DNA of 64,000 nt, from NCBI RefSeq assembly GCF_900580865.1, contig NZ_UTBZ01000130.1, forward strand, positions 61,466 through 125,465. Reading direction: 5' to 3'. The position numbers were made by a program, and so were the translations under genes. The first letter of the stretch is position 1, and every line of letters begins with the position of its first letter. The notes under the pieces are model-generated. The model made no database searches and had not been told where the DNA came from. It worked only from the letters and a program-made list of their open reading frames with translations. Source of the DNA: Pseudomonas viridiflava. Its GTDB lineage: Bacteria > Pseudomonadota > Gammaproteobacteria > Pseudomonadales > Pseudomonadaceae. Shown here piece after piece: positions 33,666-43,150 of the stretch.

Positions 33666-35066
33666 ATGATCAGCCCGAACTCAACGGATTCGAGTAGCCA
33701 ATTGGCGCAGGGCTTCAAGCCTCGTCACGTCACCATGCTGTCCATCGCCGGGATTATCGGCGCCGGATTGTTCGTCGGCTCGGGGCATGCCATTGCGGCG
33801 GCGGGGCCGGCGGTTCTTCTGGCCTATCTGTTTTCCGGTTTGCTTGTGGTGCTGGTCATGCGCATGCTCGGTGAGATGGCGGTGGCCAATCCCGACACCG
33901 GTTCGTTCTCTACCTATGCCGACCAGGCCATCGGGCGCTGGGCTGGCTTCACCATCGGTTGGCTCTACTGGTGGTTCTGGGTGCTGGTGATTCCTATCGA
34001 AGCGCTCGCCGCCGGGCATGTGCTGAACCAATGGTTTCCGCAGGTCGATGCGTGGCTGTTTGCATTGGGCTCGATCATTGCGCTGGTGGTGACCAACCTG
34101 TTCAGCGTGTCCAAGTACGGTGAGTTCGAGTTCTGGTTCGCCATGGCCAAGGTCGTGGCGATCATCGGTTTCATCGGTGTCGGTTTCGCCGTGTTGATGG
34201 GCTGGATTCCCGACAGGGAAGTCAGCGGGTTGAGCGGGTTGATGGCCGAGCACGGTGGCTTTGCGCCCAACGGTTTGTCAGCGGTGGTCGGCGCCTTCAT
34301 CACCATCATGTTCAGTTTCATCGGTACCGAAGCGGTGACCATCGCCGCCGCCGAATCGAATGATCCGTCGCGAAACATCGCCAAAGCCACGCGTTCGGTG
34401 ATCTGGCGCATCGGCGTGTTTTACCTGTTGTCGATCTTCGTGGTCATCTCTGTGGTGCCGTGGAATGATCCGTTGCTGGCTTCGGTCGGGTCTTATCAGC
34501 GCGCCCTGGAAATCATGAACATTCCCCACGCCAAGTTCATGGTCGACATCGTCGTGCTGATCGCCGTGGCCAGTTGCATGAACTCCTCAATCTACATTGC
34601 CTCACGGATGTTGTACTCGCTGGGCCGGCGTGGCGATGCGCCGAAGGTGCTGAAGGCGACGTCCTCGGAAGGTGTACCGCGCGCAGCGGTCATCGCCAGC
34701 ACCGTGATCGGTGCGTCAATCACCGTGTGGAGCTATTTCATGCCTGCCGGGCTGTTTCAATTCCTGCTGGCCAGTTCGGGAGCGATTGCCTTGCTGGTGT
34801 ACCTCGCCATCGCGGTGTCGCAGTTGCGCATGCGCCGGATATTGCAACAGCGCAACGTTGAGCTGACCTTTCGCATGTGGCTGTTCCCCTGGCTGACGTG
34901 GCTGGTGATCGTGTTTATCTGCGCAGCGCTGGCGGTGATGATGATCACCCCGGAACACCGCACCGAAGTCACCACAACCATCGGCCTGGCGCTTGCGATT
35001 TCCTTTATCGGCCTGGTGACGTCGCGTCATCCTGCGCCGGCGGCGAGGGTCACGTCGGTGGGGTAA
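33666..35066 (+). CDS. APC-family amino acid permease (GabP/AnsP-like)
   Basis: A 466-residue transporter with 12 hydrophobic segments. It has the amino-acid permease signature in helix 1 (LSIAGIIGAGLFVGSGHAIA), FSGLLVVLVMRMLGEMAVANP, then IMFSFIGTEAVTIAAAESND in helix 6 and SIYIASRMLYSLGRRGDAP. This is a proton symporter of the amino-acid transporter family, most like 4-aminobutyrate permeases; the substrate is not proven. The ribosome site (AAGAAAA) is weak. A direct repeat about 220 bp upstream may be a regulator site. Confidence 0.88.
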   Translation: MISPNSTDSSSQLAQGFKPRHVTMLSIAGIIGAGLFVGSGHAIAAAGPAVLLAYLFSGLLVVLVMRMLGEMAVANPDTGSFSTYADQAIGRWAGFTIGWLYWWFWVLVIPIEALAAGHVLNQWFPQVDAWLFALGSIIALVVTNLFSVSKYGEFEFWFAMAKVVAIIGFIGVGFAVLMGWIPDREVSGLSGLMAEHGGFAPNGLSAVVGAFITIMFSFIGTEAVTIAAAESNDPSRNIAKATRSVIWRIGVFYLLSIFVVISVVPWNDPLLASVGSYQRALEIMNIPHAKFMVDIVVLIAVASCMNSSIYIASRMLYSLGRRGDAPKVLKATSSEGVPRAAVIASTVIGASITVWSYFMPAGLFQFLLASSGAIALLVYLAIAVSQLRMRRILQQRNVELTFRMWLFPWLTWLVIVFICAALAVMMITPEHRTEVTTTIGLALAISFIGLVTSRHPAPAARVTSVG

Positions 35067-35112
35067 GGCTGCAGTTATTTGCGCTGAAGCTGATGTTGCA
35101 ACGCGGTTTGCG

Positions 35113-35646
35113 CTATTGCGCTAAAGCGTGAATGACATCCGCCGCCATTTGTTCAGTGCTACTGATCCCGTCGACTCGCAAGACCGGGGCCGTTTGCGCT
35201 GATAACCATGCCTCGTGCCACGCTCGATTGCGTCCCGAAAAGCCCGGATTGTCGTACTGCGAGGCCCACTCTCGAAAGGCCACATGTATCTCATGCATAT
35301 CACCGCCGGGTGCAATCCGCCCTCCAAAGCGTTGCTTTTCCCGTGCTGACAGCCGCTCAAGGCGAATGGGTGTCGGTGTGACAACGAACACAATCAGATC
35401 GGCATGGGCAATCAGCGCATCTCCCCAATTGATACACGAGCCGGTCAGCACCCAATCGTCGTCGCCGAGTTCTCGCCGCATCAATGAAACGCGTTCATCG
35501 GGCAGTCGTTTAGTCGTGAACGGAGGATTGGTGGGCAGCCAGTAATAATCATCGACATCGACGTGTTGCAGGTCGAGCAAAAGGGCGAGGTTCTGCCCCA
35601 ATGTCGTTACGCCTGCACACGACGCGCCTGTAATGTAGATACGCAA
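35113..35646 (-). CDS. P-loop NTPase, adenylate-kinase-like
   Basis: A 177-residue protein with LRIYITGASCAGVTTLGQNL at the very start, a P-loop with Val in place of the usual Lys before Thr (GASCAGVTT). VDVDDYYWLP, WVLTGSCINWG and DLIVFVVTPTPIRLERLSAR follow, as in small nucleotide-kinase-like P-loop proteins. A TTG start at 35646 directly follows AAGGAGGAAAA and puts the P-loop at its normal place. The missing P-loop Lys makes catalysis uncertain. Confidence 0.72.
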   Translation of the reverse strand: MRIYITGASCAGVTTLGQNLALLLDLQHVDVDDYYWLPTNPPFTTKRLPDERVSLMRRELGDDDWVLTGSCINWGDALIAHADLIVFVVTPTPIRLERLSAREKQRFGGRIAPGGDMHEIHVAFREWASQYDNPGFSGRNRAWHEAWLSAQTAPVLRVDGISSTEQMAADVIHALAQ

Positions 35647-35861
35647 TTTTCCTCCTTGAATAAAAGCCTGTTTCAGATTCGGCAAGGTATCAAGATAGCT
35701 CCCCGGATGTCAGTACCGCCCATTCAGGGCGCACGGTTTATCAGTGCAGATTCCGCATCCGTATAGTGCTTCCCCCGTTACATGATTCCCCATAAACCTT
35801 CCGACTGAATCGAAGTATTCAGCTCAATGACGCCGGTGAGTCGCCGGCACACGGAGGGACC

Positions 35862-36275
35862 ATGGACGTCAACGCAATTCCCGAGGGATTCACCCCATTC
35901 AGCCGCAGCAGTCCGTTACTGGATTTGCTGGGCCCGATCTACGCGCGTGGCAGTGGGCTGCAATTGGAACTGGGCTTATTGACTGACTCACGCCATGCCA
36001 ATGGCCGGGGCACCTTGCATGGCGGTGTCTTGGCGACATTGGCCGATGTCGGTATGGGTTACGCCATGGCCTTTTCCAGCGACCCTCCGCAGCCACTGAT
36101 CACGGCGAGCATGACCCTGGATTATCTCGGCGCCGTACACATGAACGAGTGGCTGGAAGTGCGTCTTGAGTACTCGAAAAAAGGCCGGCAACTGGCGTTT
36201 GCTGCCGTCAGTCTGCATGTTGGGGAGCGTACGGTTGCGCGGGCCAGTGCAGTGTTTGCTGTGCCGGTGAGTTGA
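35862..36275 (+). CDS. PaaI-family hotdog-fold thioesterase
   Basis: A 137-residue protein with RGTLHGGVLATLADVGMGYA (the HGG motif and following Asp of PaaI-type acyl-CoA thioesterases), ITASMTLDYLGAVHMNEW and a C-terminal strand VARASAVFAVPV. Single-domain size is typical. Substrate unknown. GGAGGGACC precedes ATG 35862. Confidence 0.88.
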   Translation: MDVNAIPEGFTPFSRSSPLLDLLGPIYARGSGLQLELGLLTDSRHANGRGTLHGGVLATLADVGMGYAMAFSSDPPQPLITASMTLDYLGAVHMNEWLEVRLEYSKKGRQLAFAAVSLHVGERTVARASAVFAVPVS

Positions 36276-36488
36276 CACGTGCGTGTGCAGCAACGCATTG
36301 CCAGGAGTAGAGCGTATCTTGATGCTCAGGGGGGGAGTCGAGTCGTTTTGAATGACTGTTTTTCGGCCAGCAGGCCTTGACTACGGCGGTAGGAGAGGCG
36401 CTGCCCAAGTGTAATCCATGTATCACCATGCTATGATTTGCGAGTTATTGTCCTGCTTTTATTTTATTGGTTTTAAAGAGCATATTTC

Positions 36489-37493
36489 ATGTTGGATTTA
36501 AAGGTCTCCGTTATTGTTGCTGCATATAATGTGGAAGATTATATAGTCGAGACGATGGAGTCGCTCCTGGGACAAACTGTTCAACCATCGGAAATCGTGA
36601 TTATTAACGATGGATCGACAGATGGAACGCTGGAGTTAATTAATTCCAAGTATGGCGATGACAGCAGGATAAGAATCATCACCCAGGAAAATATGGGCGT
36701 CGGTGGTGCCCGCGTCACGGGATTCAATGCCGCTACAGGGGACTACATATTTTTTTGCGACCCGGACGATGTGGTCAGTCTCGATCTTTTTGCAGGCTTC
36801 AATAAAGCAGTAAGTGAAAACAGCGATTTAGAACTTTATTACTTCTCAAAGCGTTCTTTTGTCGATTCGAGTGGCGAACGTAATTACTTAAGGCGCGATA
36901 CCGCACCTTCCCGCGAGGGTTGGTTCAGTAAGGGCGTAGAACTGTTCGAGGATCTGATCCTCAGTAATAAATACAAGGCCACGACGTGGCAGTACATTTT
37001 CAAAAAAACCGTGACTGAACGCTTCGACGTGACTTTCAAGGGGCGTGCGCACGAGGATCAGTTGTTCAGCATGAACATCTATCTTCATAGCAAGCTCTGT
37101 TACGCAACGCAGGCCGACCGATATTTCCAAAGGGTGCGTCAAGGGTCGCTGACCAATAGCGTCAAAGACGAGCACCATGTCCTGACAAGCTACGACGCTT
37201 ACCGGGACACCCTCGCTGCGCTCAAGCCTCATCTTCATCTCTTCAACCGCAAGCGTCAGGTAGCAACGGCTTATATGAGGCGAGGTGTCACCTGGACGAT
37301 CAAGGGATGCATTCGAAACCGTGTGAGGTTGCCACACCGGTTTTTTACGCTGACACGCAAAGATTCCCGCGAGTGTGGCGTGGGGTGCGAGGGCGGCCTG
37401 CTATTGGTCCTGCCGGAATGGCATTTTCTCGCGAAGAAAGTCAGCTTCGAGTTGAAGAGCCGTTTGCGCCGGGGCCGCCCCGGCGCTGTTTGA
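36489..37493 (+). CDS. Glycosyltransferase family 2 protein
   Basis: A 334-residue protein with the GT-A fold start KVSVIVAAYNVEDYIVETME, then IVIINDGSTDGT, GVGGARVTGFNAATGDYIFF and the metal site CDPDD. The C-terminal half (KYKATTWQYIFKKTVTERF; GRAHEDQLFSMNIYLHSK) is usual for GT2 enzymes that build capsules or O-antigen. It stands alone and its first 600 bp are clearly more A+T-rich than the neighbours, so it has probably been acquired by transfer. Confidence 0.88.
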   Translation: MLDLKVSVIVAAYNVEDYIVETMESLLGQTVQPSEIVIINDGSTDGTLELINSKYGDDSRIRIITQENMGVGGARVTGFNAATGDYIFFCDPDDVVSLDLFAGFNKAVSENSDLELYYFSKRSFVDSSGERNYLRRDTAPSREGWFSKGVELFEDLILSNKYKATTWQYIFKKTVTERFDVTFKGRAHEDQLFSMNIYLHSKLCYATQADRYFQRVRQGSLTNSVKDEHHVLTSYDAYRDTLAALKPHLHLFNRKRQVATAYMRRGVTWTIKGCIRNRVRLPHRFFTLTRKDSRECGVGCEGGLLLVLPEWHFLAKKVSFELKSRLRRGRPGAV

Positions 37494-37665
37494 CTGCGGG
37501 CTTGTTCGTGAACACCTGCGGATGAGTTTCGCTGCGCGACCGCAAGGTTGCGCCTGTTGACTAAAGTGGGTACAGAAAGCTCGCTGGCGAGTTTGCATCT
37601 ACCACGACTGACCGGATCTGGCCGAACGCAGTCGTTCATTAGCGACTGCTTCCAACCCCGTCCCC

Positions 37666-39525
37666 TCAAGCCTGATCCATCGCCGCCGCCACCCCCTGAT
37701 CTTCACCCAGAAAACCACCACTCTGATGCTGCCAGAGCCGCGCATAAATCCCGTTCCTGCTGAGCAATTCGGCGTGAGTCCCTTGCTCGATAATCCGCCC
37801 CTCATCCATGACGATCAGTCGATCCATGGCGGCAATCGTCGACAGCCGATGGGCGATGGCGATGACGGTTTTGCCCTGCATCATTTCATCGAGGCTTTCC
37901 TGGATGGCGACTTCGACTTCGGAGTCGAGGGCACTGGTGGCTTCGTCGAGCAGCAGGATCGGCGCGTTCTTCAGCATCACTCGCGCAATGGCAATGCGTT
38001 GCCGCTGGCCGCCGGACAGTTTGATGCCGCGCTCGCCGACCAGTGTGTCGTAGCCGCTGTGGCCTTGCTTGTCGCTGAGTTGGCTGATGAAACCGTCGGC
38101 CTGGGCATTGGCGGCGGCGCGGCGGATATCTTCGTCGGTGGCGTCCGGGCGGCCATAGGCGATGTTGTCGCGAATCGAGCGATGCAGCAGGGACGTATCC
38201 TGCGTGACCATACCGATGGCGCTGCGCAGACTGTCCTGGCTCACCTTCGCGATGTTCTGGCCGTCGATGCGAATCTCACCGCTGTCGACATCATAGAAAC
38301 GCAGCAGCAGATTGATCAGTGTCGATTTGCCCGCACCGGAGCGGCCGACCAGGCCGATTTTTTCGCCGGCGCGGATGTTCAGGCTCAAGTTGTCGAGGAC
38401 CTGGCGTTCGCCGTTGTAGTTGAAATTCACCTTGTCGAACGTCACCGCGCCGCCAGCCGGCACCAGCACGCTGGCGTTCGGCGCATCCTGCACCTTGGGG
38501 CCGCGGGTGAGGGTGGCCATGCCATCCTGCACAGTGCCGATGTTTTCGAACAGCGACGTCATTTGCCACATGATCCAGTGCGACATGCCGTTGATGCGCA
38601 ATGCCATGGCGGTGATCGCCGCCACCGCACCAGTGCCGACCTGGCCCAGATGCCACAGCCACAGGGCATAGCCGCCGGCGCCGATAATCAGCCCGACCAC
38701 CAGCGCCTGATTGACGATTTCGAACTGACTGACCAGACGCATCTGGCGAAACCCAGTGAGCTTGAAATCCTCCATCGCCGCGCGGGCGAAGTGCGCTTCA
38801 CGCTTGGAGTGCGAGAACAGTTTCACCGTGGTGATGTTGGTGTAGGCGTCGGCAATCCGCCCGGTCATCGACGATCGTGCATCGGCCTGTTCCTGGCCGA
38901 CTTTCCCCAAGCGCGGCACAAAGTACAGCATGGCCAGCCCGAACAACGCGAGCCAGGCAATGAACGGCAGCATGAGTTTCAGGGCAAAACCGCCGGCCAG
39001 GGCAATGATCGCAATGAAGTAAACACCGATGCCCGGCGCGATTTCGATGAGCGTGAACAAGACTTCGCGCACGGCCAGCGCAGTCTGCATGACCTTGGTC
39101 GTGACCCGTCCGGAGAACTCATCGGAGAAGAATGAAAGGCTTTGCCGCAGCATCAGCCGATGGAAATCCCAGCGCAGCCGCAGCGGCAGATTGATCGCCA
39201 ATATCTGGTGCTGGACCATGGTGCGCAGCGCCACCAGCCCGATGCTGATGAGCAAGACGATGCCGATGCCCCACAGCACGCGACTTTCCTGCGCGTTGAC
39301 ACCGCCGTCGGCCTGCCACGTCGAGAGCAGATCGACGACCTGACCGAGGAAGGAAAACAGCCATGCTTCATAGATCGAAACACCGGCACTGAGCAGCGCC
39401 AACGCGAGGATATAACCGCGTGCGCCGCGCGTGCAGGCCCACAGGAACCGCATCAGGCCAACGGGCGGAGGTGGTGCTTCGTCGGGCGGGAAGGGGTCGA
39501 GTCGTTGTTCAAACACGCGCAGCAT
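37666..39525 (-). CDS. ABC exporter, fused permease and ATPase (MsbA/MdlB-like)
   Basis: A 619-residue exporter half. Six transmembrane helices lie in the first 330 residues (GYILALALLSAGVSIYEAWL is helix 1). The nucleotide-binding domain follows with Walker A GLVGRSGAGKST, signature LSGGQRQRIAIARVM, Walker B ILLLDEATSALD and the switch His in AIAHRLSTI. CGGAGACCACA before ATG 39525 fixes the start. It is probably a homodimeric lipid or drug exporter. Not part of an operon. Confidence 0.9.
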   Translation of the reverse strand: MLRVFEQRLDPFPPDEAPPPPVGLMRFLWACTRGARGYILALALLSAGVSIYEAWLFSFLGQVVDLLSTWQADGGVNAQESRVLWGIGIVLLISIGLVALRTMVQHQILAINLPLRLRWDFHRLMLRQSLSFFSDEFSGRVTTKVMQTALAVREVLFTLIEIAPGIGVYFIAIIALAGGFALKLMLPFIAWLALFGLAMLYFVPRLGKVGQEQADARSSMTGRIADAYTNITTVKLFSHSKREAHFARAAMEDFKLTGFRQMRLVSQFEIVNQALVVGLIIGAGGYALWLWHLGQVGTGAVAAITAMALRINGMSHWIMWQMTSLFENIGTVQDGMATLTRGPKVQDAPNASVLVPAGGAVTFDKVNFNYNGERQVLDNLSLNIRAGEKIGLVGRSGAGKSTLINLLLRFYDVDSGEIRIDGQNIAKVSQDSLRSAIGMVTQDTSLLHRSIRDNIAYGRPDATDEDIRRAAANAQADGFISQLSDKQGHSGYDTLVGERGIKLSGGQRQRIAIARVMLKNAPILLLDEATSALDSEVEVAIQESLDEMMQGKTVIAIAHRLSTIAAMDRLIVMDEGRIIEQGTHAELLSRNGIYARLWQHQSGGFLGEDQGVAAAMDQA

Positions 39526-39760
39526 TGTGGTCTCCGAAATGATCAGGGTCTGGGGATTCTGCCATTGAATGGCGGTGTTGCGGGTTTGCATGTCACTGAC
39601 TTGTCCCCACCAAGTGTCATTGCCCGGGATCACTGCGGTGCAGAACCCCACGGATTTCGGGGGCATGCCGATCAGCTAAGCTGTCTGCTCAGACGACTTG
39701 AGCAGCGCACGATGCAGCGAACAAATCCGGTTTCATGTTGGGAGTCGATGGGCAAAGGAA

Positions 39761-39955
39761 ATGTTTAATTTCTTTTTGACGTTTGTGTTCGTGCTGATTC
39801 CCACGGCGTCGCTATCACTCGACAGTTACCTTCGCTATCGAGTCGCCAGAAACCAACCAGTGAGCAATGTCTGGAAGGGGTGTAATCACTTGCTTGCGAT
39901 CCTGCTGATCATGCAATTGCTTGGCTTGGCGCTGTACTTCTTCTACATCGCCTGA
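39761..39955 (+). CDS. Small membrane protein
   Basis: A 64-residue protein with two hydrophobic segments (FNFFLTFVFVLIPTASLSL and HLLAILLIMQLLGLALYFFY) around a short basic loop RYRVARNQ. AAAGGA lies close to ATG 39761, with rather short spacing. An upstream opening at 39698 would add a non-hydrophobic extension. Family unknown. Confidence 0.5.
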   Translation: MFNFFLTFVFVLIPTASLSLDSYLRYRVARNQPVSNVWKGCNHLLAILLIMQLLGLALYFFYIA

Positions 39956-40013
39956 GCGTGGCGATTGTCGGCCTTCCAGAGAGAGGAAACCTAAGCCTGA
40001 AAACGGGCGCCTA

Positions 40014-40421
40014 TTATAGTGCAAGCACTTCACGCCTGACCTGCAAAGAAATCACAGCAAAGCCTTGGCCGGTGCCGCGCTGGGAAGCCGTATAGTTCTG
40101 ATGCGCCGACACGTCCTCCCATTGGCTTACGAACTCAACGTGTTGATGATCACTGTCGGTGTCAATTTGAAACGCTATGAACCGTTCCGCTTGATCGAGG
40201 ATCAAGCCATACAGGCGTGGCATTCCGGGAAAGTCGACTTCAAGATCGAGTACGACGGTTTCTGACCAATCAACACCTTGGCGCTCGCCGAAACGTGCCA
40301 AGGCCTCGGGAATACCGGTATCACGCCAGAATCGAGCAGTTTCCGTCAGGCGATGGGCAGTCACCGCATTCTGTTCCTGCACATTGAGTTGCCGCTTCTT
40401 GAGCAGACGATCTATTTCCAT
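40014..40421 (-). CDS. Hypothetical protein
   Basis: A 135-residue soluble protein starting MEIDRLLKKRQLNVQEQNAV. The middle reads DWSETVVLDLEVDFPGMPRL and RFIAFQIDTDSDHQHVEFV, alternating strand-like segments. GGGGGCGCA precedes ATG 40421. Its neighbour upstream is a DUF3885 gene, and such orphan soluble proteins next to each other often belong to immunity sets, but no toxin is adjacent. Confidence 0.55.
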   Translation of the reverse strand: MEIDRLLKKRQLNVQEQNAVTAHRLTETARFWRDTGIPEALARFGERQGVDWSETVVLDLEVDFPGMPRLYGLILDQAERFIAFQIDTDSDHQHVEFVSQWEDVSAHQNYTASQRGTGQGFAVISLQVRREVLAL

Positions 40422-40498
40422 ATTGCGCCCCCAGTAATGCTCACGCCCAAAAATACCCTTTTGGGATTCGTCGCTGATGTCAGCGCCATGTGTAGCGA

Positions 40499-41125
40499 CT
40501 AACGCGCCCCTGCGAACGTGGCATCCATGGCCGAGCGGTCATAGGCCAGCAGGTATTGATTGTGCCGCTCGTACAGTTGCGAAAGCAGCGGTGCATTAGG
40601 GCCGACGACATCCATGCCTCTGTCATCGTAGGGGAAGACCATGACCTGTTTCGGCAGATTGAACAGATACACATCAACGTGGGGATTGGGCTCGATAACG
40701 CCAAAATCTTTAGCCAATGCACACCAGAGAAATGCTTGAAGGCTTGTGATCGGCGCTTCGAACGCGATGTTGATCCAGTACTCAGGCTGTTCTTCGCAAT
40801 ACCATTCTTCGACATCTATCTCCTCGCTCCAGACTGAGCGTTCAGGAGGAATATCTATGCCGGCAGATCGAAATGCCTGAATCGCGGCCCGATGAGTAAA
40901 TCCATGGCTGCCTGAGTGAGTGCGCAGACACACCCCAAACTTTGCCGCGTCAGAAAAGATATCGCTGCAGATCGTTGTCGATTTTCGTAGGGCGGTCAGG
41001 AACTGCTCAATGATCCCACCCGTTTCGGAGAGCTCAAAACGCAGTCCTCCAGGGCAGGAATAGAAAAGAGGTCGGGCAAAGGCTTTGCCTTGAAAAGTCC
41101 TCTCGATTTCATCTCGTAGGTTCAC
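40499..41125 (-). CDS. DUF3885 domain protein
   Basis: A 208-residue protein. The C-terminal part has VDVYLFNLPKQVMVFPYDDRGMDVVG, then LLSQLYERHNQYLLAYDRSAMDATF, which is the DUF3885 signature (DDRGMD and LY..YN..LLDYDR..MD). AAGGGACAAC precedes a GTG start at 41125. DUF3885 proteins are often found beside polymorphic toxin genes. Role unknown. Confidence 0.78.
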   Translation of the reverse strand: MNLRDEIERTFQGKAFARPLFYSCPGGLRFELSETGGIIEQFLTALRKSTTICSDIFSDAAKFGVCLRTHSGSHGFTHRAAIQAFRSAGIDIPPERSVWSEEIDVEEWYCEEQPEYWINIAFEAPITSLQAFLWCALAKDFGVIEPNPHVDVYLFNLPKQVMVFPYDDRGMDVVGPNAPLLSQLYERHNQYLLAYDRSAMDATFAGAR

Positions 41126-41218
41126 GTTGTCCCTTCGTATTCATTAGCCTGTCTCCTCAACCAAGGGGTTGCGGACAGATCTTACTTTAACCCCGACTCT
41201 AGAGCTAAGTCGGTGGAC

Positions 41219-42220
41219 TCAATGAGACGTTGCCGCTGCTGGCGTTTGTGGCGAACCAACGGCCTCGACGCGCGCCGAAATCCATTTCCGGCTGTAGGCC
41301 AGCACGCCTTGAGCGATTACCGTGGGGAAGTGAATGAAACCGTGAGGCGAGGAGGGCAGCATGTACATTTCGACCGGGGCCGCTTGTGCCCAGCGCTTGG
41401 CGATGGCGAGGGTGTCGTCGCGCAGCGGATCGAGTTCACCGGCAAACAGCAGCGCGGGCGGGAGGCCGGAAAAGTCACCATACAGCGGAGACAGCGATGG
41501 CTGACGGCGCTGCTCGTCGGTCAGTTCGGGTGTGAGCAAGCGCAACGCCTCGACCATGCCGGGGCCGTCCAGCACCAGTGTGTCCGCAGGCGCGTTGCGT
41601 ACGCTTGGCGTTCCGGTGAGGTCGTAGACGCCGTAATACAGCAGTGCGCCGTTGATGCGTTGCTGCAACTCGGGCCATTGCTTTAGCGCCAACAAGGTTG
41701 CCGCCGCCAGATGACCGCCCGCGGATTCACCGACCACCACGACGGGCAGGCCGGCGAACTCAACCTCTTGTAACAACCAACGAGTGGCGTTGAGGCAATC
41801 CTCCAGCAGTCCCTCGATAGACGTGGAAACAGCCAATCGATAATCCACCGAAACAATGGTCACTTGGCAGCTATCGACGATGGCCGCGTTGAAGTTGTCG
41901 TCCATCTGCGCATTGCCGATCACCCAGCCGCCACCGTGGAAGTCCAGCACCACGCCTTTCGCTGGGCCTTTAGGACGGATAATCCGCACCGGTACGTTAT
42001 CAATCAGCTTACGCTCAGCGGTCAGGCCAAGCTTGCGCAACGCCCCTGAGCCGCCGATCTGGCTGACGCGCAACAGCGCCTGAATCAAGCGCGGCGTCAG
42101 GCGATTGCGGATCTTGAACCGCGGCAGCCAGGCCAGCTTCCTGTTGAAGGCCCGCACCTGCGCCAACTCGCGCTCGCCTTGCGGCCACGGTGTTTCACTA
42201 CCCCAATTGGCACTGGTCAT
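41219..42220 (-). CDS. Alpha/beta hydrolase, hormone-sensitive-lipase family
   Basis: A 333-residue enzyme: oxyanion motif VVLDFHGGGWVIGNAQ near residue 95, nucleophile VVVGESAGGHLAAATLL near 160 (GESAG), acid LFAGELDPLRDD near 265 and base SSPHGFIHFP near 300. This is the full HSL/GDSAG-type catalytic set of carboxylesterases. Its ATG overlaps the tspO stop (ATGA), so the two genes are coupled. The substrate is unknown. Confidence 0.9.
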   Translation of the reverse strand: MTSANWGSETPWPQGERELAQVRAFNRKLAWLPRFKIRNRLTPRLIQALLRVSQIGGSGALRKLGLTAERKLIDNVPVRIIRPKGPAKGVVLDFHGGGWVIGNAQMDDNFNAAIVDSCQVTIVSVDYRLAVSTSIEGLLEDCLNATRWLLQEVEFAGLPVVVVGESAGGHLAAATLLALKQWPELQQRINGALLYYGVYDLTGTPSVRNAPADTLVLDGPGMVEALRLLTPELTDEQRRQPSLSPLYGDFSGLPPALLFAGELDPLRDDTLAIAKRWAQAAPVEMYMLPSSPHGFIHFPTVIAQGVLAYSRKWISARVEAVGSPQTPAAATSH

Positions 42221-42660
42221 CAGCGGTTCTTGATCAGGATGGAAAAATTCAACGCCGCGGCCACACACAGCCACGCCAGATACGGAAACAGAATCAATCC
42301 AGTGATCAGGTCCAGTTGTATCGCCAGCACCACCATCGCCGCGACCACCAGCCACAACACCGTGAGAATCACCATCGCCGCCAGTACCTGATGCGCACCG
42401 AAGAACACCGGCGTCCACAGCGTGTTCAGCGCAATCTGCGCTGCCCACAACGCCAGCACAGTCTGGCTTCCGGGGATCAGGCTCAAGCGGTAACCGGCCC
42501 ACGCCAGCAACAGGTAGATAATCGTCCAGGCCACCGGGAACGCCCAATTGGGCGGGGTGAAACCGGGTTTGTTCAGCCCTTCGTACCACGGCCCCGGTTT
42601 GAACATCACGCCGGTGGTTGCCGCCGCTGCGCAGGCCAGAAGAAAAATAAAAAAGGTCAT
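42220..42660 (-). CDS. tspO: TspO/MBR family tryptophan-rich sensory protein
   Basis: A 146-residue membrane protein with five hydrophobic helices and the family motifs WYEGLNKPGFTPPNWAFPVAW, LALWAAQIALNTLWTPVFFG and a final FPYLAWLCVAAALNFSI. TspO proteins bind porphyrins and cholesterol-like ligands. AAGGACTGGCG precedes ATG 42660; the upstream open frame is not needed. The stop overlaps the esterase start. Confidence 0.9.
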   Translation of the reverse strand: MTFFIFLLACAAAATTGVMFKPGPWYEGLNKPGFTPPNWAFPVAWTIIYLLLAWAGYRLSLIPGSQTVLALWAAQIALNTLWTPVFFGAHQVLAAMVILTVLWLVVAAMVVLAIQLDLITGLILFPYLAWLCVAAALNFSILIKNR

Positions 42661-42833
42661 CGCCAGTCCTTGGCTGAAATCAGCCGGTAAGGGGTTTAAG
42701 AAAAGGACGCCCCGGCGAGCGAAAAGTTTGCCATGAATTCCAGATTGATCTGAGGGGCGATTCAATTTGAACTAAAAACTGACCATCGCGTCAGGATAAT
42801 CAGTTGCCTTTTCCTACTGACGTGGATGACATC

Positions 42834-43070
42834 ATGTACACCTATCACATCGAATATCGATTCAACGGCGAGCCGCGGACTTTTCTGCTTGAACTCAAGG
42901 AACAGCAGTTGGCCGAGCACGAGGCTGCGATGCATCTGCTGGAACTGCACTTGGGCGACGCTGAAAACGGCCTGATGATGCCCACTGCAGACTCAACGCC
43001 CGAACAGATCCTCGAACAGGCCGAGCGGGTAGGGATTACGGACATCAAGGTCGTCAGCCAGACCAACTGA
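42834..43070 (+). CDS. DUF6555 family protein, copy 2
   Basis: A 78-residue protein starting MYTYHIEYRFNGEPRTFLLE, with a helix (EHEAAMHLLELHLGDAENG) and the end ERVGITDIKVVSQTN. It shares layout with the protein at 30053-30301 (strand, helix, GIT-IKV end). Start at ATG 42834 gives the common family N-terminus. Confidence 0.68.
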   Translation: MYTYHIEYRFNGEPRTFLLELKEQQLAEHEAAMHLLELHLGDAENGLMMPTADSTPEQILEQAERVGITDIKVVSQTN

Positions 43071-43150
43071 AGCGTGAGGCAAACGTTGGCAACGGCGGCG
43101 ATCCATCGCATGCTGCGCGCACACTTCACTGTACGCCCGGAGGACACGCC

